From assembly GCA_035533815.1 (NCBI GenBank), contig DATLTB010000011.1, forward strand, positions 1 through 21,659: DNA of 21,659 nucleotides. Reading direction: 5' to 3'. The stretch is from JANWKA01 sp035533815 (lineage in GTDB: Bacteria > Bacteroidota > Bacteroidia > Chitinophagales > Chitinophagaceae). The notes under the pieces were generated by a model, which was given only the letters and a program-made list of their open reading frames with translations, was not told where the DNA came from and did no database searches. Of this stretch, positions 6,927-16,473 are shown piece by piece. Within the stretch, counting starts at the first letter, position 1, and the number at the start of each line of letters is the position of its first letter. Made by a program: the position numbers and the translations under genes.

Positions 6927-9900
6927 ATGTCAACTTCCCATTTGCACCGTATTCACAAGTTATTGGTCGCCAACAGGGGCGAAATCGCCATTCGGGTGCT
7001 CCGCGCCGCTTCCGAATTGAAAATCCGGACAGTAGCCATTTATACCTATGAAGACCGATATTCCCTGCACCGGTATAAGGCTGATGAAGCATACCAGGTG
7101 GGCAAGGATGACGAACCGCTAAAGCCTTACCTGGATATTGAAGAGATCATCCGGCTGGCCCTGGATTACAAGGTTGACGCCATTCATCCGGGTTACGGCT
7201 TCCTCAGCGAAAATGTACAGTTTGCCCGGCGATGCCGGGAATCCGGGATCCTTTTTGTGGGACCTGAGCCGGAAATTATGGAGAAGTTGGGAGATAAAAT
7301 AGCTGCCAAGCAGATCGCCATGCAAACCGGCGTACCGGTGATCCCAGGTAGTGAGGTAAGTCTGGAAAACCTGGATTTTGCCCGGAAGGAAGCCCTGCGA
7401 ATCGGCTACCCGATCATGTTGAAAGCTTCAGCAGGCGGTGGAGGAAGGGGGATGCGCGTGGTGGGCAGTGAGGATGCCCTGGAAAAATCATTTGCGGAAG
7501 CCCGCAGTGAAGCGGGTAAGGCTTTTGGAAATGACACCCTGTTTTTGGAAAAATTCATTGTTAGTCCCAAGCATATTGAAGTACAGCTCATGGGAGACAA
7601 CTATGGGGATATTGTCCATTTGTTTGAACGGGATTGTTCGGTTCAGCGAAGGTTTCAGAAAGTGGTTGAAGTCGCCCCGTCTCCAAATCTCTCAGAGGAA
7701 ACCAAAGAACTGATCTATGATTATGCCCTCCGGATAGCGCGGCTGGTCAGGTTCAATAATGTGGGTACTGTGGAATTCCTGGTGGACCGGGACCAGCACA
7801 TTTTTTTCATTGAAGTGAACCCCCGTATCCAGGTCGAACATACGATCACAGAAGAAGTGACCGGAATAGATATAGTCCGGTCCCAAATCCTGATCACCGA
7901 AGGTCACCGGCTATCCGATCCCGAAATCTTCATTCACGGGCAACAGGATGTGAAGCTTAACGGGTATGCCATCCAGTGCCGCATTACGACAGAGGACCCG
8001 GAAAATAACTTCACCCCCGACTACGGTACCGTAATTGCCTATCGCAATGCGGGCGGTTTTGGGATACGTCTCGATGAGGGAAGCAGCTATTCCGGAGTGA
8101 ATATCTCCCCATTCTTCGATTCCCTGCTGGTCAAGGTTACTGCCTGGGGAAGGACCCTGGCCGGGGCATCTCAGCGACTTCACCGGACACTCCGGGAGTT
8201 CCGGATCAGGGGGGTGAACACCAATATCCGCTTTCTGGAGAATGTCATCGCTCATGAGGTTTTCCGAAAAGGCAATTGCACGGTGGATTTTATTGAAAAG
8301 CATCCCGAATTGTTCCGTTTTAAAAAACCCAGGGACCAGGGTACCCGTATCCTGCTTTATTTAGCCAATATTAAAGTTAATGGTAACCCGGATGTAAAAT
8401 CCTACGACCCGCAGAAAAAGTTCAGGCTGCCCAGGATACCTGCATTTGATAAGTACGGTCCGTATCCGGAAGGAACCAAAAACAGGCTCAACCGCCTGGG
8501 CAGGGAAGGTTTCATCAACTGGCTGATGAAGGAAAAAGCAGTTCAGATCACCGATACTACTTTCCGGGATGCCCACCAGTCCTTACTGGCGACACGCTTA
8601 CGGACCCTGGACATGATTGCCGTTGCGGAAGGATATGCAAAAAATAATGCTGGACTTTTTTCTATGGAGATGTGGGGTGGCGCGACATTTGATGTGGCCA
8701 TGCGCTTTCTTCATGAATCTCCCTGGCACCGCCTGAAACTGATCCGGGAAGCAATGCCCAATATCCTGCTGCAGATGCTGATCCGGGGTTCCAATGGGGT
8801 CGGATATACCGCATATCCGGAGAACCTGATTGACGCATTCATTGAAAAATCCTGGGAGAATGGGATTGATGTGTTCCGTATATTCGACTCCCTGAACTGG
8901 ACCGACGCGATGCTGCCCAGCATCCGGTTCATCCGGGAGAATACCGGCGCACTAGCCGAAGCTGCCATCAGCTATACCGGAGATATCCTTAATCCCTCCA
9001 GGACCAAATACACCCTGCAATATTATCTGGATCTGGCCCTCCGCCTGGAGGATGGCGGGGCCCACCTATTGGCTATCAAAGACATGAGCGGATTACTGAA
9101 GCCCGATGCCGCTTTTGTCCTGGTGCAGACCCTGAAAGAAAAGTTGAAGATCCCCGTGGTATTACATACCCATGATACTGCAGGAGTCCAGGCTGCCACT
9201 TATTTAAAAGCCATTGAAGCCGGCGTGGATGTCGTGGATTGCGCCATTGCTCCCCTCAGTGGTCTCACTTCGCAGCCTAACCTCAATTCCATTGTGGCCA
9301 TCCTGGAACATCGTGAACGAAGTCCGAACCTGGATATCGAGCAATTAAATGCTTTTGCCGCATACTGGGAGGTTGTCCGGGAATATTATTATCCTTTTGA
9401 ATCGGATCTGAAAGCCAGTACAGCCGAAGTATATACCCATGAAATGCCGGGAGGCCAGTATTCCAATCTACGCCAGCAGGCTCAGTCTCTCGGACTAGGA
9501 GATAAGTTGGACCTAATCAAACAGAATTATATCAGGGTAAACCGATTGTTCGGGGATATTGTCAAAGTCACTCCCAGTTCCAAGGTAGTCGGAGATATGG
9601 CTCTTTTCATGACGGCAAACAACCTTTGCGAAGAAGATGTATTGGATGATTCCAGGAACCTGTCATTCCCGGAATCAGTCCGGGGATTTTTCCGGGGAGA
9701 GATCGGAGTCCCGTTTGGCGGTTTTCCGGAAAAACTGCAAAAAATTGTGTTGAAAAACGAGCAACCCATCCGGGGACTATCCAATGCATTACTCCCTCCC
9801 GTGGACTTTGACCGGGAATTTTACACATTTCAGAAAAAATTCCCGGAATCGGATTTCCTGGATTTTATTTCTTACCGCCTGTTCCCGAAAGTGTTTGAAG

Positions 9901-10388
9901 ATTATTACCGGGTACTCCGGGAGTACGGGGACGTGTCAAGCATTCCGACGGCGGCGTTTTTCTACCCGATGAAAAATGGTCAGGAAATACTGATCCCCCT
10001 GAGTCTGGGAAAGACCATCATTGTTAAATTACTGTTTGTCCTGCCTCCCGATGAAAGCGGGATGTGCATGGTATACTTTGAGTTGAACGGGTATAACCGC
10101 ATGGTGCGTGTCAGGGACCTGGGATTCAAATCCAGCCAGCCTGTACACCAAAAAGTATCCCTGCCTGAGTCTCATGTCGGGTCACCGCTTCAGGGTAAAC
10201 TATCGGCCATCCTGATTAAAGAAGGACAGCAGGTTAATATCAATACCCCCCTTTTCATCATTGAAGCCATGAAAATGGAAACTACGGTTTCCGCCCCGCA
10301 TGCAGGCCGGGTGAAACAAATCCATCTTTCGGCAGGAACAATGGTGAGGCAGGACGATCTGGTGTTGGAACTGGATCAGCTCCTGTGA
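6927..10388 (+). CDS. pyc: Pyruvate carboxylase, single-chain, 1153 aa
   Basis: Carboxylates pyruvate to oxaloacetate using ATP, bicarbonate and covalently bound biotin, refilling the TCA cycle and feeding gluconeogenesis. The domain order is complete. Biotin carboxylase occupies about residues 8-460, with the ATP-grasp glycine loop KASAGGGGRG at 166-175 and VEHTITEE downstream. The carboxyltransferase barrel starts at DTTFRDAHQS (543-552, metal ligand D548). The tetramerisation/PYC_OADA segment comes next. The C-terminal biotinyl domain carries EAMKMET with acceptor Lys1116. Length matches the alpha4-type enzymes (about 1150). The start is ATG at 6927 because the family N-terminus KLLVANRGEIAIR begins ten residues later. 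The gene appears monocistronic, and its last 13 bases overlap prfC on the other strand. Confidence 0.97.
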   Translation: MSTSHLHRIHKLLVANRGEIAIRVLRAASELKIRTVAIYTYEDRYSLHRYKADEAYQVGKDDEPLKPYLDIEEIIRLALDYKVDAIHPGYGFLSENVQFARRCRESGILFVGPEPEIMEKLGDKIAAKQIAMQTGVPVIPGSEVSLENLDFARKEALRIGYPIMLKASAGGGGRGMRVVGSEDALEKSFAEARSEAGKAFGNDTLFLEKFIVSPKHIEVQLMGDNYGDIVHLFERDCSVQRRFQKVVEVAPSPNLSEETKELIYDYALRIARLVRFNNVGTVEFLVDRDQHIFFIEVNPRIQVEHTITEEVTGIDIVRSQILITEGHRLSDPEIFIHGQQDVKLNGYAIQCRITTEDPENNFTPDYGTVIAYRNAGGFGIRLDEGSSYSGVNISPFFDSLLVKVTAWGRTLAGASQRLHRTLREFRIRGVNTNIRFLENVIAHEVFRKGNCTVDFIEKHPELFRFKKPRDQGTRILLYLANIKVNGNPDVKSYDPQKKFRLPRIPAFDKYGPYPEGTKNRLNRLGREGFINWLMKEKAVQITDTTFRDAHQSLLATRLRTLDMIAVAEGYAKNNAGLFSMEMWGGATFDVAMRFLHESPWHRLKLIREAMPNILLQMLIRGSNGVGYTAYPENLIDAFIEKSWENGIDVFRIFDSLNWTDAMLPSIRFIRENTGALAEAAISYTGDILNPSRTKYTLQYYLDLALRLEDGGAHLLAIKDMSGLLKPDAAFVLVQTLKEKLKIPVVLHTHDTAGVQAATYLKAIEAGVDVVDCAIAPLSGLTSQPNLNSIVAILEHRERSPNLDIEQLNAFAAYWEVVREYYYPFESDLKASTAEVYTHEMPGGQYSNLRQQAQSLGLGDKLDLIKQNYIRVNRLFGDIVKVTPSSKVVGDMALFMTANNLCEEDVLDDSRNLSFPESVRGFFRGEIGVPFGGFPEKLQKIVLKNEQPIRGLSNALLPPVDFDREFYTFQKKFPESDFLDFISYRLFPKVFEDYYRVLREYGDVSSIPTAAFFYPMKNGQEILIPLSLGKTIIVKLLFVLPPDESGMCMVYFELNGYNRMVRVRDLGFKSSQPVHQKVSLPESHVGSPLQGKLSAILIKEGQQVNINTPLFIIEAMKMETTVSAPHAGRVKQIHLSAGTMVRQDDLVLELDQLL

Positions 10389-11983
10389 ATTTCGGAGGCG
10401 AACTGAAAGTCTATTTCGGGGTGGTTGGACCGTTCCGTATCCAGGTACCAGGCTGACTGGGCTAAATAAACCAGGTTGCCATCTTTATCTTCCACGATAT
10501 TGGCCTGTTTGAAACGGATGAAATCCTCCAGGCTGTGCTTATCTCCCGAGCTTATCCAACAAGCTTTGTAAAAGGACAGATTATTAAACTGGCAGGAAGC
10601 CCCGTATTCCTGGAGCAGGCGGTACTGGATCACCTCAAATTGCAATTCACCCACGCATCCGATGATCTTGCGGCTGCCTCCGTACTGGGTGAACAGCTGG
10701 GCTACACCCTCATCAGTCAATTGGCGAATCCCTTTTTCCAGTTGCTTGGTTTTGAGTGGATCCTTATTGACCAGTTCCTTGAATATTTCCGGTGAAAAGC
10801 TGGGAATTCCGGTAAAATAAAAATCTTCACCTTCAGTCAGGGTATCCCCGATCTTGAAATTACCCGTATCAAACAGGCCCACAACATCCCCCGCATATGC
10901 ATCTTCAATGACCGTTTTATCCCTGGCCATAAAGGTATAGGGATTGGAAAACCGGACATCCTTGTTAAGCCGGACATGGTGAAAAAAATGGTTCCGTTCA
11001 AACCTTCCTGAACATATCCTCATAAAAGCAATCCGGTCCCGGTGCCTGGGATCCAGATTAGCATGTATCTTAAATACAAAACCACTGAAACGGTCTTCTG
11101 CTGCCTGAACAATACGGGTAGTGGTTTCCCTGCTTCCAGGTCCGGGGGCAATATCTACAAAACTATCCAGCAATTCCTTGACCCCGAAGTTATTCACAGC
11201 GCTGCCGAAAAATACCGGGGCAACCAGGCCTTCCTGATAGGGTACCGGATCAAACGGATCAAAAACTCCATCGATCAGTTCTATATCCCGGTTCAGCTGG
11301 GCAAGTTCCCGCTCGCTGAGCTGCCGGGCTGTTTCAGTATTATCCTTCATCATTTCCAATGGGAAGAGGTCTTCATCACTTCCTTTTTTGTTGGGCTGGA
11401 ACAGCAATAAGCTCCTGGAATACAGGTTATAGACCCCTTTGAATTCCCGGCCCATGCTGATTGGCCAACTGAGCGGACGTACCTGGACTGAAAGGGTGTT
11501 TTCCAGCTCATCCAGCAGATCAAAGGGATCCTTACCATCCCGGTCCAGTTTATTAATGAAAATGATCACCGGGGTAGCCCTCATCCGGCAGACTTCCATC
11601 AGTTTTTTGGTTTGTTCTTCCACTCCTTTGACACAATCTATGACGAGGATTACACTGTCCACCGCTGTCAACGTGCGATAGGTGTCTTCGGCAAAATCTT
11701 TATGTCCCGGTGTATCCAGCAGGTTAATCAGGAATCCCCTATATTCAAAGGTCATTACAGAGGTAGCAACAGAAATTCCCCGTTGCCGTTCGATTTCCAT
11801 GAAATCGGAGGTAGCATATTTTTTAACCTTATTGGATTTTACGGCTCCCGCTGTCTGGATAGCTCCTCCGAAAAGCAGGAATTTTTCGGTCAGGGTAGTT
11901 TTACCGGCATCCGGGTGCGAAATGATGGCAAAAGTTTTTCTTTTACTTATTTCCTCCTGGTATCTGGATTCCGCTTCTTTCAT
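10376..11983 (-). CDS. prfC: Peptide chain release factor 3 (RF3)
   Basis: A translational GTPase that removes RF1/RF2 from the ribosome after peptide release. It has 535 aa against about 529 in E. coli. The G1 loop SHPDAGKTT (22-30), switch I region RGIS (68-71), G3 DTPGH (90-94) and G4 NKLD (144-147) are all present, as is the AIQTAGAVK stretch typical of RF3. The domain II/III part extends to the end. The start ATG at 11983 places KRKTFAIISHPDAGKTT at the normal distance. It is tail-to-tail with pyc, with stops overlapping by 13 bases. It is head-to-head with the ABC permease, about 100 bases apart. Confidence 0.97.
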   Translation of the reverse strand: MKEAESRYQEEISKRKTFAIISHPDAGKTTLTEKFLLFGGAIQTAGAVKSNKVKKYATSDFMEIERQRGISVATSVMTFEYRGFLINLLDTPGHKDFAEDTYRTLTAVDSVILVIDCVKGVEEQTKKLMEVCRMRATPVIIFINKLDRDGKDPFDLLDELENTLSVQVRPLSWPISMGREFKGVYNLYSRSLLLFQPNKKGSDEDLFPLEMMKDNTETARQLSERELAQLNRDIELIDGVFDPFDPVPYQEGLVAPVFFGSAVNNFGVKELLDSFVDIAPGPGSRETTTRIVQAAEDRFSGFVFKIHANLDPRHRDRIAFMRICSGRFERNHFFHHVRLNKDVRFSNPYTFMARDKTVIEDAYAGDVVGLFDTGNFKIGDTLTEGEDFYFTGIPSFSPEIFKELVNKDPLKTKQLEKGIRQLTDEGVAQLFTQYGGSRKIIGCVGELQFEVIQYRLLQEYGASCQFNNLSFYKACWISSGDKHSLEDFIRFKQANIVEDKDGNLVYLAQSAWYLDTERSNHPEIDFQFASEIHRS

Positions 11984-12073
11984 CAGGGCCGCAAAGTTAG
12001 GGTTATTCCGCTTTATCCCTGTAAATAGCGGTGAACTATCCTAATCCTACACAAGAAAACTTAGGCAAAAACG

Positions 12074-12081
12074 TATATTTG
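12074..12081 (+). promoter_or_regulatory. Candidate -7 box immediately before the permease start
   Basis: TATATTTG is an exact TAnnTTTG match and ends only four bases before the ATG at 12086. If used, transcription would begin at or next to the start codon. No good TTTG was seen at the -33 position. Confidence 0.35.
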
Positions 12082-12085
12082 CCCA

Positions 12086-13342
12086 ATGATCACCAACCTG
12101 AAAATTATCTGGAATACAATACTGATGGCCTTTCAGGAATTGCGGGTCAACAGGATGCGCACCTTTCTTTCTCTGCTGGGGATTACTATTGGAATATTTT
12201 GCATTATTGCTGTAGGGGCCAGTACGGACAGCCTGGAAAATAATATCCGCACCCAGGTAAATGCCTTGGGCAGTGATGTAATTTATATCCAGAAATGGTC
12301 CTGGGGAGGGGGGAATGGTCCTTATGAGTGGTGGAAATTCCTGAACCGGCCAGAACCCACTTACCGGGAATTCCAGTCTCTGCAATCAAAGACTAAGGCC
12401 GCAGATAAACTGGCTTTCGTGTACACTGTGAATAACCAGCGGATAGATTATGGAGACAATTACTTGCAGGGAATCACTATGATGGCGGTGACCCAGGATT
12501 TTGGAGGAATGCAGGACCTGAAGATCCAGAGCGGCCGGTATTTTTCTCCCAATGAAACCAATGGCAACACCGCTGTTGCTATAGTCGGAGCTAAGATATG
12601 GCAGCCATTTTTCCTGACACCGGAAGCCGCCCTTGGAAAAACCATAGAACTGCAGGGCCACAGGCTCAGGATCATCGGCGCCCTCCAGGCTTACGGGCAA
12701 AGCATGGTGGATGCTTTTCTCTATGACGAAATGATCATATTGCCTTTTTTCACTTCCCGGGAAATTATTGATGAGAGGAGCCAAGGCATTGATCCCATGA
12801 TTATGGTTAAAGCCCGCCCTGGGGTCAGCATGGATGAATTGACTGGTGAAGTCAGGGGAGAAATGCGGGCCCTCCGCAGGCTACAGCCCAGACAGGAGGA
12901 CAATTTTGCCCTCAACCAGCTCAGTATGATTACCGGGAACCTGGAAAAAATGTTCAGTGTCATTTCTGTTTCGGGAGATGCCATCGGAATTTTTGCCCTC
13001 ATTGTAGGTGTTTTCGGGATTGCCAATATCATGTTCGTCACAGTCAAGGAAAGAACCAGTATGATCGGGCTGAAAAAGGCCATCGGGGCAAAACAGAACA
13101 TCATCCTGCTGGAGTTCCTGATTGAAGCCATTATTCTTTGCATTATCGGCGCTTTGATTGGGATCGGACTGGTTTACCTGTTGACCTTCGCGCTGACCCA
13201 TCAGTTCCATTTTACGGTATACCTGTCTGCAACTAATATTATACATGGAATCCTATTTGCCGTGATATCGGGAATTGTCGCTGGAATAATACCTGCCTGG
13301 TTCGCCTCCAGAATGGACCCGGTGGTTGCCATCCGTTCCTAA
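12086..13342 (+). CDS. MacB/FtsX-type ABC transporter permease, 418 aa
   Basis: The architecture is that of MacB-like type VII ABC permeases. There is an N-terminal helix (26-46, LLGITIGIFCIIAVG), a large periplasmic domain (about 50-295) and three helices at the C-terminus (about 298-322, 345-368, 383-405) ending in the typical ...SRMDPVVAIRS. Such proteins use ATP hydrolysis by a partner to drive envelope export or lipoprotein/macrolide handling. No ATP-binding partner or membrane-fusion protein is encoded beside it; downstream lies tsaD. The start at 12086 gives a normal-length pre-helix region, whereas the alternative ATG at codon 14 would leave it short. The substrate is unknown. Confidence 0.88.
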   Translation: MITNLKIIWNTILMAFQELRVNRMRTFLSLLGITIGIFCIIAVGASTDSLENNIRTQVNALGSDVIYIQKWSWGGGNGPYEWWKFLNRPEPTYREFQSLQSKTKAADKLAFVYTVNNQRIDYGDNYLQGITMMAVTQDFGGMQDLKIQSGRYFSPNETNGNTAVAIVGAKIWQPFFLTPEAALGKTIELQGHRLRIIGALQAYGQSMVDAFLYDEMIILPFFTSREIIDERSQGIDPMIMVKARPGVSMDELTGEVRGEMRALRRLQPRQEDNFALNQLSMITGNLEKMFSVISVSGDAIGIFALIVGVFGIANIMFVTVKERTSMIGLKKAIGAKQNIILLEFLIEAIILCIIGALIGIGLVYLLTFALTHQFHFTVYLSATNIIHGILFAVISGIVAGIIPAWFASRMDPVVAIRS

Positions 13343-13383
13343 TTCACACGGTATTGGCCTGCTAACTGCATTTCATCCTTGAT

Positions 13384-14394
13384 ATGACTTCCATTAATAT
13401 CCTGGCCATTGAAACTTCCTGTGATGAGACGGCTGCATCAGTAATATCTGATGGGATCATCCGGTCCAATGAGGTTGCCGGCCAGGATGTGCATATCCGT
13501 TATGGCGGAGTAGTTCCTGAACTGGCTTCCCGGGCCCATGAACAACATATTGTTCCTGTGGTGGAAGCGGCACTGACAAAGGCATCATTAAAAAAAGAAG
13601 ACCTATCTGCTGTCGCTTTTACCCAGTCCCCGGGTCTGATTGGCGCGCTGCTGGTGGGATCCTGTTTTGCCAAAGCCCTGGCCTTTGCCCTGGGGATTCC
13701 CCTGATTGCTGTACAACATTTACAGGCCCATGTTCTGGCCAATTTCATAGATCCTCCTTTTCCCCATTTCCCTTTCCTTTGCCTTACCGTTTCAGGCGGC
13801 CATACCCAAATTATACGCTGTGAAAACTACCTGAACATGCAGATTATCGGGCAGACCACTGATGATGCTGCCGGAGAAGCTTTTGACAAAACGGCCCGGT
13901 TGCTGGGATTACCCTATCCTGGAGGGCCCCATATTGACCGGCATGCCTTATTGGGAAATCCTGACAGGTTCTCCTTTCCGGAACCCAGGGTACCCGGCCT
14001 GGATTTCAGTTTCAGTGGCCTGAAAACGGCCATCCTGTATTTTATCCGGGAAAAGCAGGCGGAGGACCCGAAATTTATTTCCCGCAATCTGGATGATATC
14101 TGCGCATCTGTCCAGTCCCGGATCATCAGCATTTTGATGCATAAATTGGAGATGGCTGCCGCGGCCTTCCGGATCACTGAAATTGCCATCGCTGGGGGCG
14201 TGTCCGCTAATAGCGGGTTAAGGGAATCCCTTCGGGTCTACAGTGAACGCAATGGCTGGAATCATTATATTCCTCAACTGCAATATTGTACGGATAATGC
14301 GGCCATGATAGCGGTCAATGCTCATTTCAAATACCTGGAAGGACAGTTCTCTCCGCTGGATATTACGCCAGCCGCCAGGGCCTTGTTTCCCTGA
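13384..14394 (+). CDS. tsaD: tRNA N6-threonylcarbamoyladenosine (t6A37) transferase subunit TsaD
   Basis: Transfers the threonylcarbamoyl group from TC-AMP to A37 of ANN-decoding tRNAs, working with TsaB and TsaE (and TsaC upstream in the pathway). It has 336 aa, family length. Visible ASKHA motifs are ILAIETSCDET (6-16), GGVVPELASRAHEQH (41-55), metal ligands H112 and H116 in QHLQAH, SGGHTQI (137-143) and D304 in CTDNAAMIA. The ATG at 13384 places IETSCDET at the usual distance. It is followed 12 bases later by trmN6, so two tRNA-modifying genes are probably cotranscribed. Confidence 0.97.
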   Translation: MTSINILAIETSCDETAASVISDGIIRSNEVAGQDVHIRYGGVVPELASRAHEQHIVPVVEAALTKASLKKEDLSAVAFTQSPGLIGALLVGSCFAKALAFALGIPLIAVQHLQAHVLANFIDPPFPHFPFLCLTVSGGHTQIIRCENYLNMQIIGQTTDDAAGEAFDKTARLLGLPYPGGPHIDRHALLGNPDRFSFPEPRVPGLDFSFSGLKTAILYFIREKQAEDPKFISRNLDDICASVQSRIISILMHKLEMAAAAFRITEIAIAGGVSANSGLRESLRVYSERNGWNHYIPQLQYCTDNAAMIAVNAHFKYLEGQFSPLDITPAARALFP

Positions 14395-14406
14395 AACGGC
14401 TTTTAT

Positions 14407-15135
14407 ATGTCCAATTCCATGTTCAGGTTCAGGGAGTTCGTTGTCCACCAGGATAGTTGTGTGATGAAAGTAAGCACAGATGCCTGCCTCCTGGGTGCTT
14501 TCTCCGCCTTTTACCTCCGGAACCAAGGTACCGGGGATTGCCAACATATACTGGACATTGGCACTGGAACTGGATTATTGGCCCTCATGCTGGCCCAGAA
14601 ATGTGATGCCTGCATCGATGGAGTAGAATTGGATGAAGGTGCCTGGAAACAGGCAGGTCAGAATTTCCGCGACAGTCCCTGGAAGGACTGCCTTCATGCC
14701 TTGCATGGGGATATCAGGACCATGACCTTCCTTAAAAAATATGATGTGATTATTACAAATCCACCATTCTACGAATTTGGGCTAAAAAGCCGGGACAGCC
14801 GGGTAAACATGGCCAAACACTCCGGAGGGCTGGATCTGCAATCCCTGATCGCATCCATATCCCGCAATCTTTCCAATGCAGGTATTTGCATCATCCTGCT
14901 ACCGCCGGTTTCTTTTCAACGGTTTGTCCGCATGGCTGAAGGGGAAGGCTTCTATCTGACCCATAAAATGGAAATATATCCAAGTCAGGATAAACCGGTA
15001 AATCGTTGCATAGGAATTTTCAGCAGGATTTCTGGAAAAATGATTCAGGAAGAACTGCAAATTCTTCAAAAGGGAGGTGGGTATTCTACCTCTTTTATTG
15101 CTTTATTAAAGGATTATTATCTGGACAATGACTAA
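14407..15135 (+). CDS. trmN6: tRNA1(Val) (adenine37-N6)-methyltransferase
   Basis: An SAM-dependent N6-adenine methyltransferase of 242 aa. The start MSNSMFRFREFVVHQ and the KVSTDACLLGAF block (21-32) are signatures of the YfiC/TrmN6 group. Motif I DIGTGTG (50-56) binds SAM, and the catalytic NPPF is at 118-121. The enzyme methylates A37 of tRNA1(Val) in E. coli; specificity here is transferred by family. It lies 12 bases downstream of tsaD and ends five bases before the stop of the convergent dehydrogenase gene. Confidence 0.92.
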   Translation: MSNSMFRFREFVVHQDSCVMKVSTDACLLGAFSAFYLRNQGTGDCQHILDIGTGTGLLALMLAQKCDACIDGVELDEGAWKQAGQNFRDSPWKDCLHALHGDIRTMTFLKKYDVIITNPPFYEFGLKSRDSRVNMAKHSGGLDLQSLIASISRNLSNAGICIILLPPVSFQRFVRMAEGEGFYLTHKMEIYPSQDKPVNRCIGIFSRISGKMIQEELQILQKGGGYSTSFIALLKDYYLDND

Positions 15136-15140
15136 GGATA

Positions 15141-16340
15141 TCAGCCGCCGGAATAATCGTGCAGGTATGCAAAGAAAGGGGTCAGCTTGCCCTGAAAGAC
15201 AATAGTGGCCTGTTCAATCATGCGGCTGGAAGGGATTAACAACTCCGGTAAAACATATTTGATCAGCTGTTCCCCAAAATACTGGGATGCATCCCGGGGC
15301 AGTTCATTGGGAAGGTTGCCCACCGTCATCATATCCACACTGTCGGGTAAATAAGGGGGGATACGTTCCAGGCTAATTCGGTCTACTCCATAAACAGGAT
15401 CTTCAATAGAAGTAGCCCCCAGATTACAAGGAACAGATCCTTCCTGATCGCATGTGATGTCAGCAATAACTTTTATGCGAAAATTCATTCTTTGCAAATC
15501 AGTTATCCTGAACAGGGGGGGCATGCTTTTTTCCCAGTAAATACCATTAACCAGGATATCAGTATCCTGCAAGTATTTTTCAAACTTGCAATAGTAAAGT
15601 CCTCCCTGAAGATGAAATTCTTCCCGGTCATAACCACCTCCGGACTTTCTTCCATACAATGAACTTCCTTTTAGCTGGGTAAATACCGGGTAATCGAAAC
15701 GATGACCAATGAATTCCTCAGGTTCAATATTCTTAATGCCCAGCAAGTTCATTACTTCAATGCAACCTGCTGCAACGCGGCCTGAACCTGTAAGGGCGAT
15801 CTTGATATTGGGTAATTTCAGCCCAAAATAACCAAGGATGAGCTCATGGAAATCTCTGGCAAGGTAAACCGGAGGAAGATTAAATGACCCCGATTTTATT
15901 CCAAATGTCCTGAGTCCGTTATGGGTGCCCACTACTCCTGCAAAAAATCCAAAACCAAGGATACGCTGGCCATCACTGTGCACCAGGCATTCATAATCCA
16001 CCAAGGTGATCCGTTTGGCAATAATTGACTGTAACAGCTGACGGTTTTCCCGCTGTTGCTTTTTAGTATGGGAAAATATAAAATAGATACTATCCGGTAT
16101 GAGGTCCGGGATCGGAACCTCCTTGATTCCAAGTAATACCGCACATCCTTGCAGATCTTCATTCAGGGTTATGCCAGCATGAGCATATTCCTGATCTGAA
16201 TAACACCGAAAAGGGGAGGGCTGCACCAGGAACCGGACATCCTTGTAACGCTTCTCTATTTCCTGGCATTGCCGGGGGGTCATAGCCACCCGGTTATCAT
16301 GAGGTATTTTTCCTTCGCGGATCAAACCTATTCGGAACAT
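15141..16340 (-). CDS. Saccharopine/lysine-ketoglutarate reductase-like NAD(P)-dependent dehydrogenase, 399 aa
   Basis: The N-terminal alanine dehydrogenase/PNT-type domain begins with IGLIREGKIPHDNRVAMTP (4-22). It includes IKE (72-74) and SHTKKQQRENRQLL (90-103), a phrase close to the lysine-ketoglutarate reductase part of saccharopine-forming enzymes. The nucleotide-binding loop is GSGRVAAG (185-192). ADITCDQEGSVP (293-304) and NLPNELPRDAS (342-352) are also typical of that reductase domain. The protein is likely an oxidoreductase for an amino-acid-derived imine; lysine degradation or synthesis via saccharopine is possible but not shown. The second (saccharopine dehydrogenase) domain of the bifunctional enzyme is absent and no lysine gene is adjacent. 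Confidence 0.75.
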   Translation of the reverse strand: MFRIGLIREGKIPHDNRVAMTPRQCQEIEKRYKDVRFLVQPSPFRCYSDQEYAHAGITLNEDLQGCAVLLGIKEVPIPDLIPDSIYFIFSHTKKQQRENRQLLQSIIAKRITLVDYECLVHSDGQRILGFGFFAGVVGTHNGLRTFGIKSGSFNLPPVYLARDFHELILGYFGLKLPNIKIALTGSGRVAAGCIEVMNLLGIKNIEPEEFIGHRFDYPVFTQLKGSSLYGRKSGGGYDREEFHLQGGLYYCKFEKYLQDTDILVNGIYWEKSMPPLFRITDLQRMNFRIKVIADITCDQEGSVPCNLGATSIEDPVYGVDRISLERIPPYLPDSVDMMTVGNLPNELPRDASQYFGEQLIKYVLPELLIPSSRMIEQATIVFQGKLTPFFAYLHDYSGG

Positions 16341-16439
16341 ATTGTAAAATTAGTACAATAGCTTAATTGTCCGCTTGGAATATCCCCTATAATAAATCAT
16401 AACCAAAAGAGGTTTTTCGTAATCTCCGGATTGTCTACA

Positions 16440-16467
16440 TTTGTTGCCCGCCAAGGATATAATATTG
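16440..16467 (+). promoter_or_regulatory. Candidate promoter for tRNA-Leu
   Basis: TTTG at 16440-16443 is followed after 16 bases by TAATATTG at 16460-16467, seven of eight positions matching TAnnTTTG. The overlapping TATAAT at 16458-16463 also fits a general -10. Transcription would start a few bases before the tRNA at 16474. The spacer is shorter than the usual 19-21. Confidence 0.4.
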
Positions 16468-16473
16468 TGTTAA

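Noticed and set aside
11042..12044. Several plus-strand ORFs opposite prfC
   Set aside because: prfC is unambiguous on the other strand with all GTPase motifs; the opposite frames have no recognisable content.
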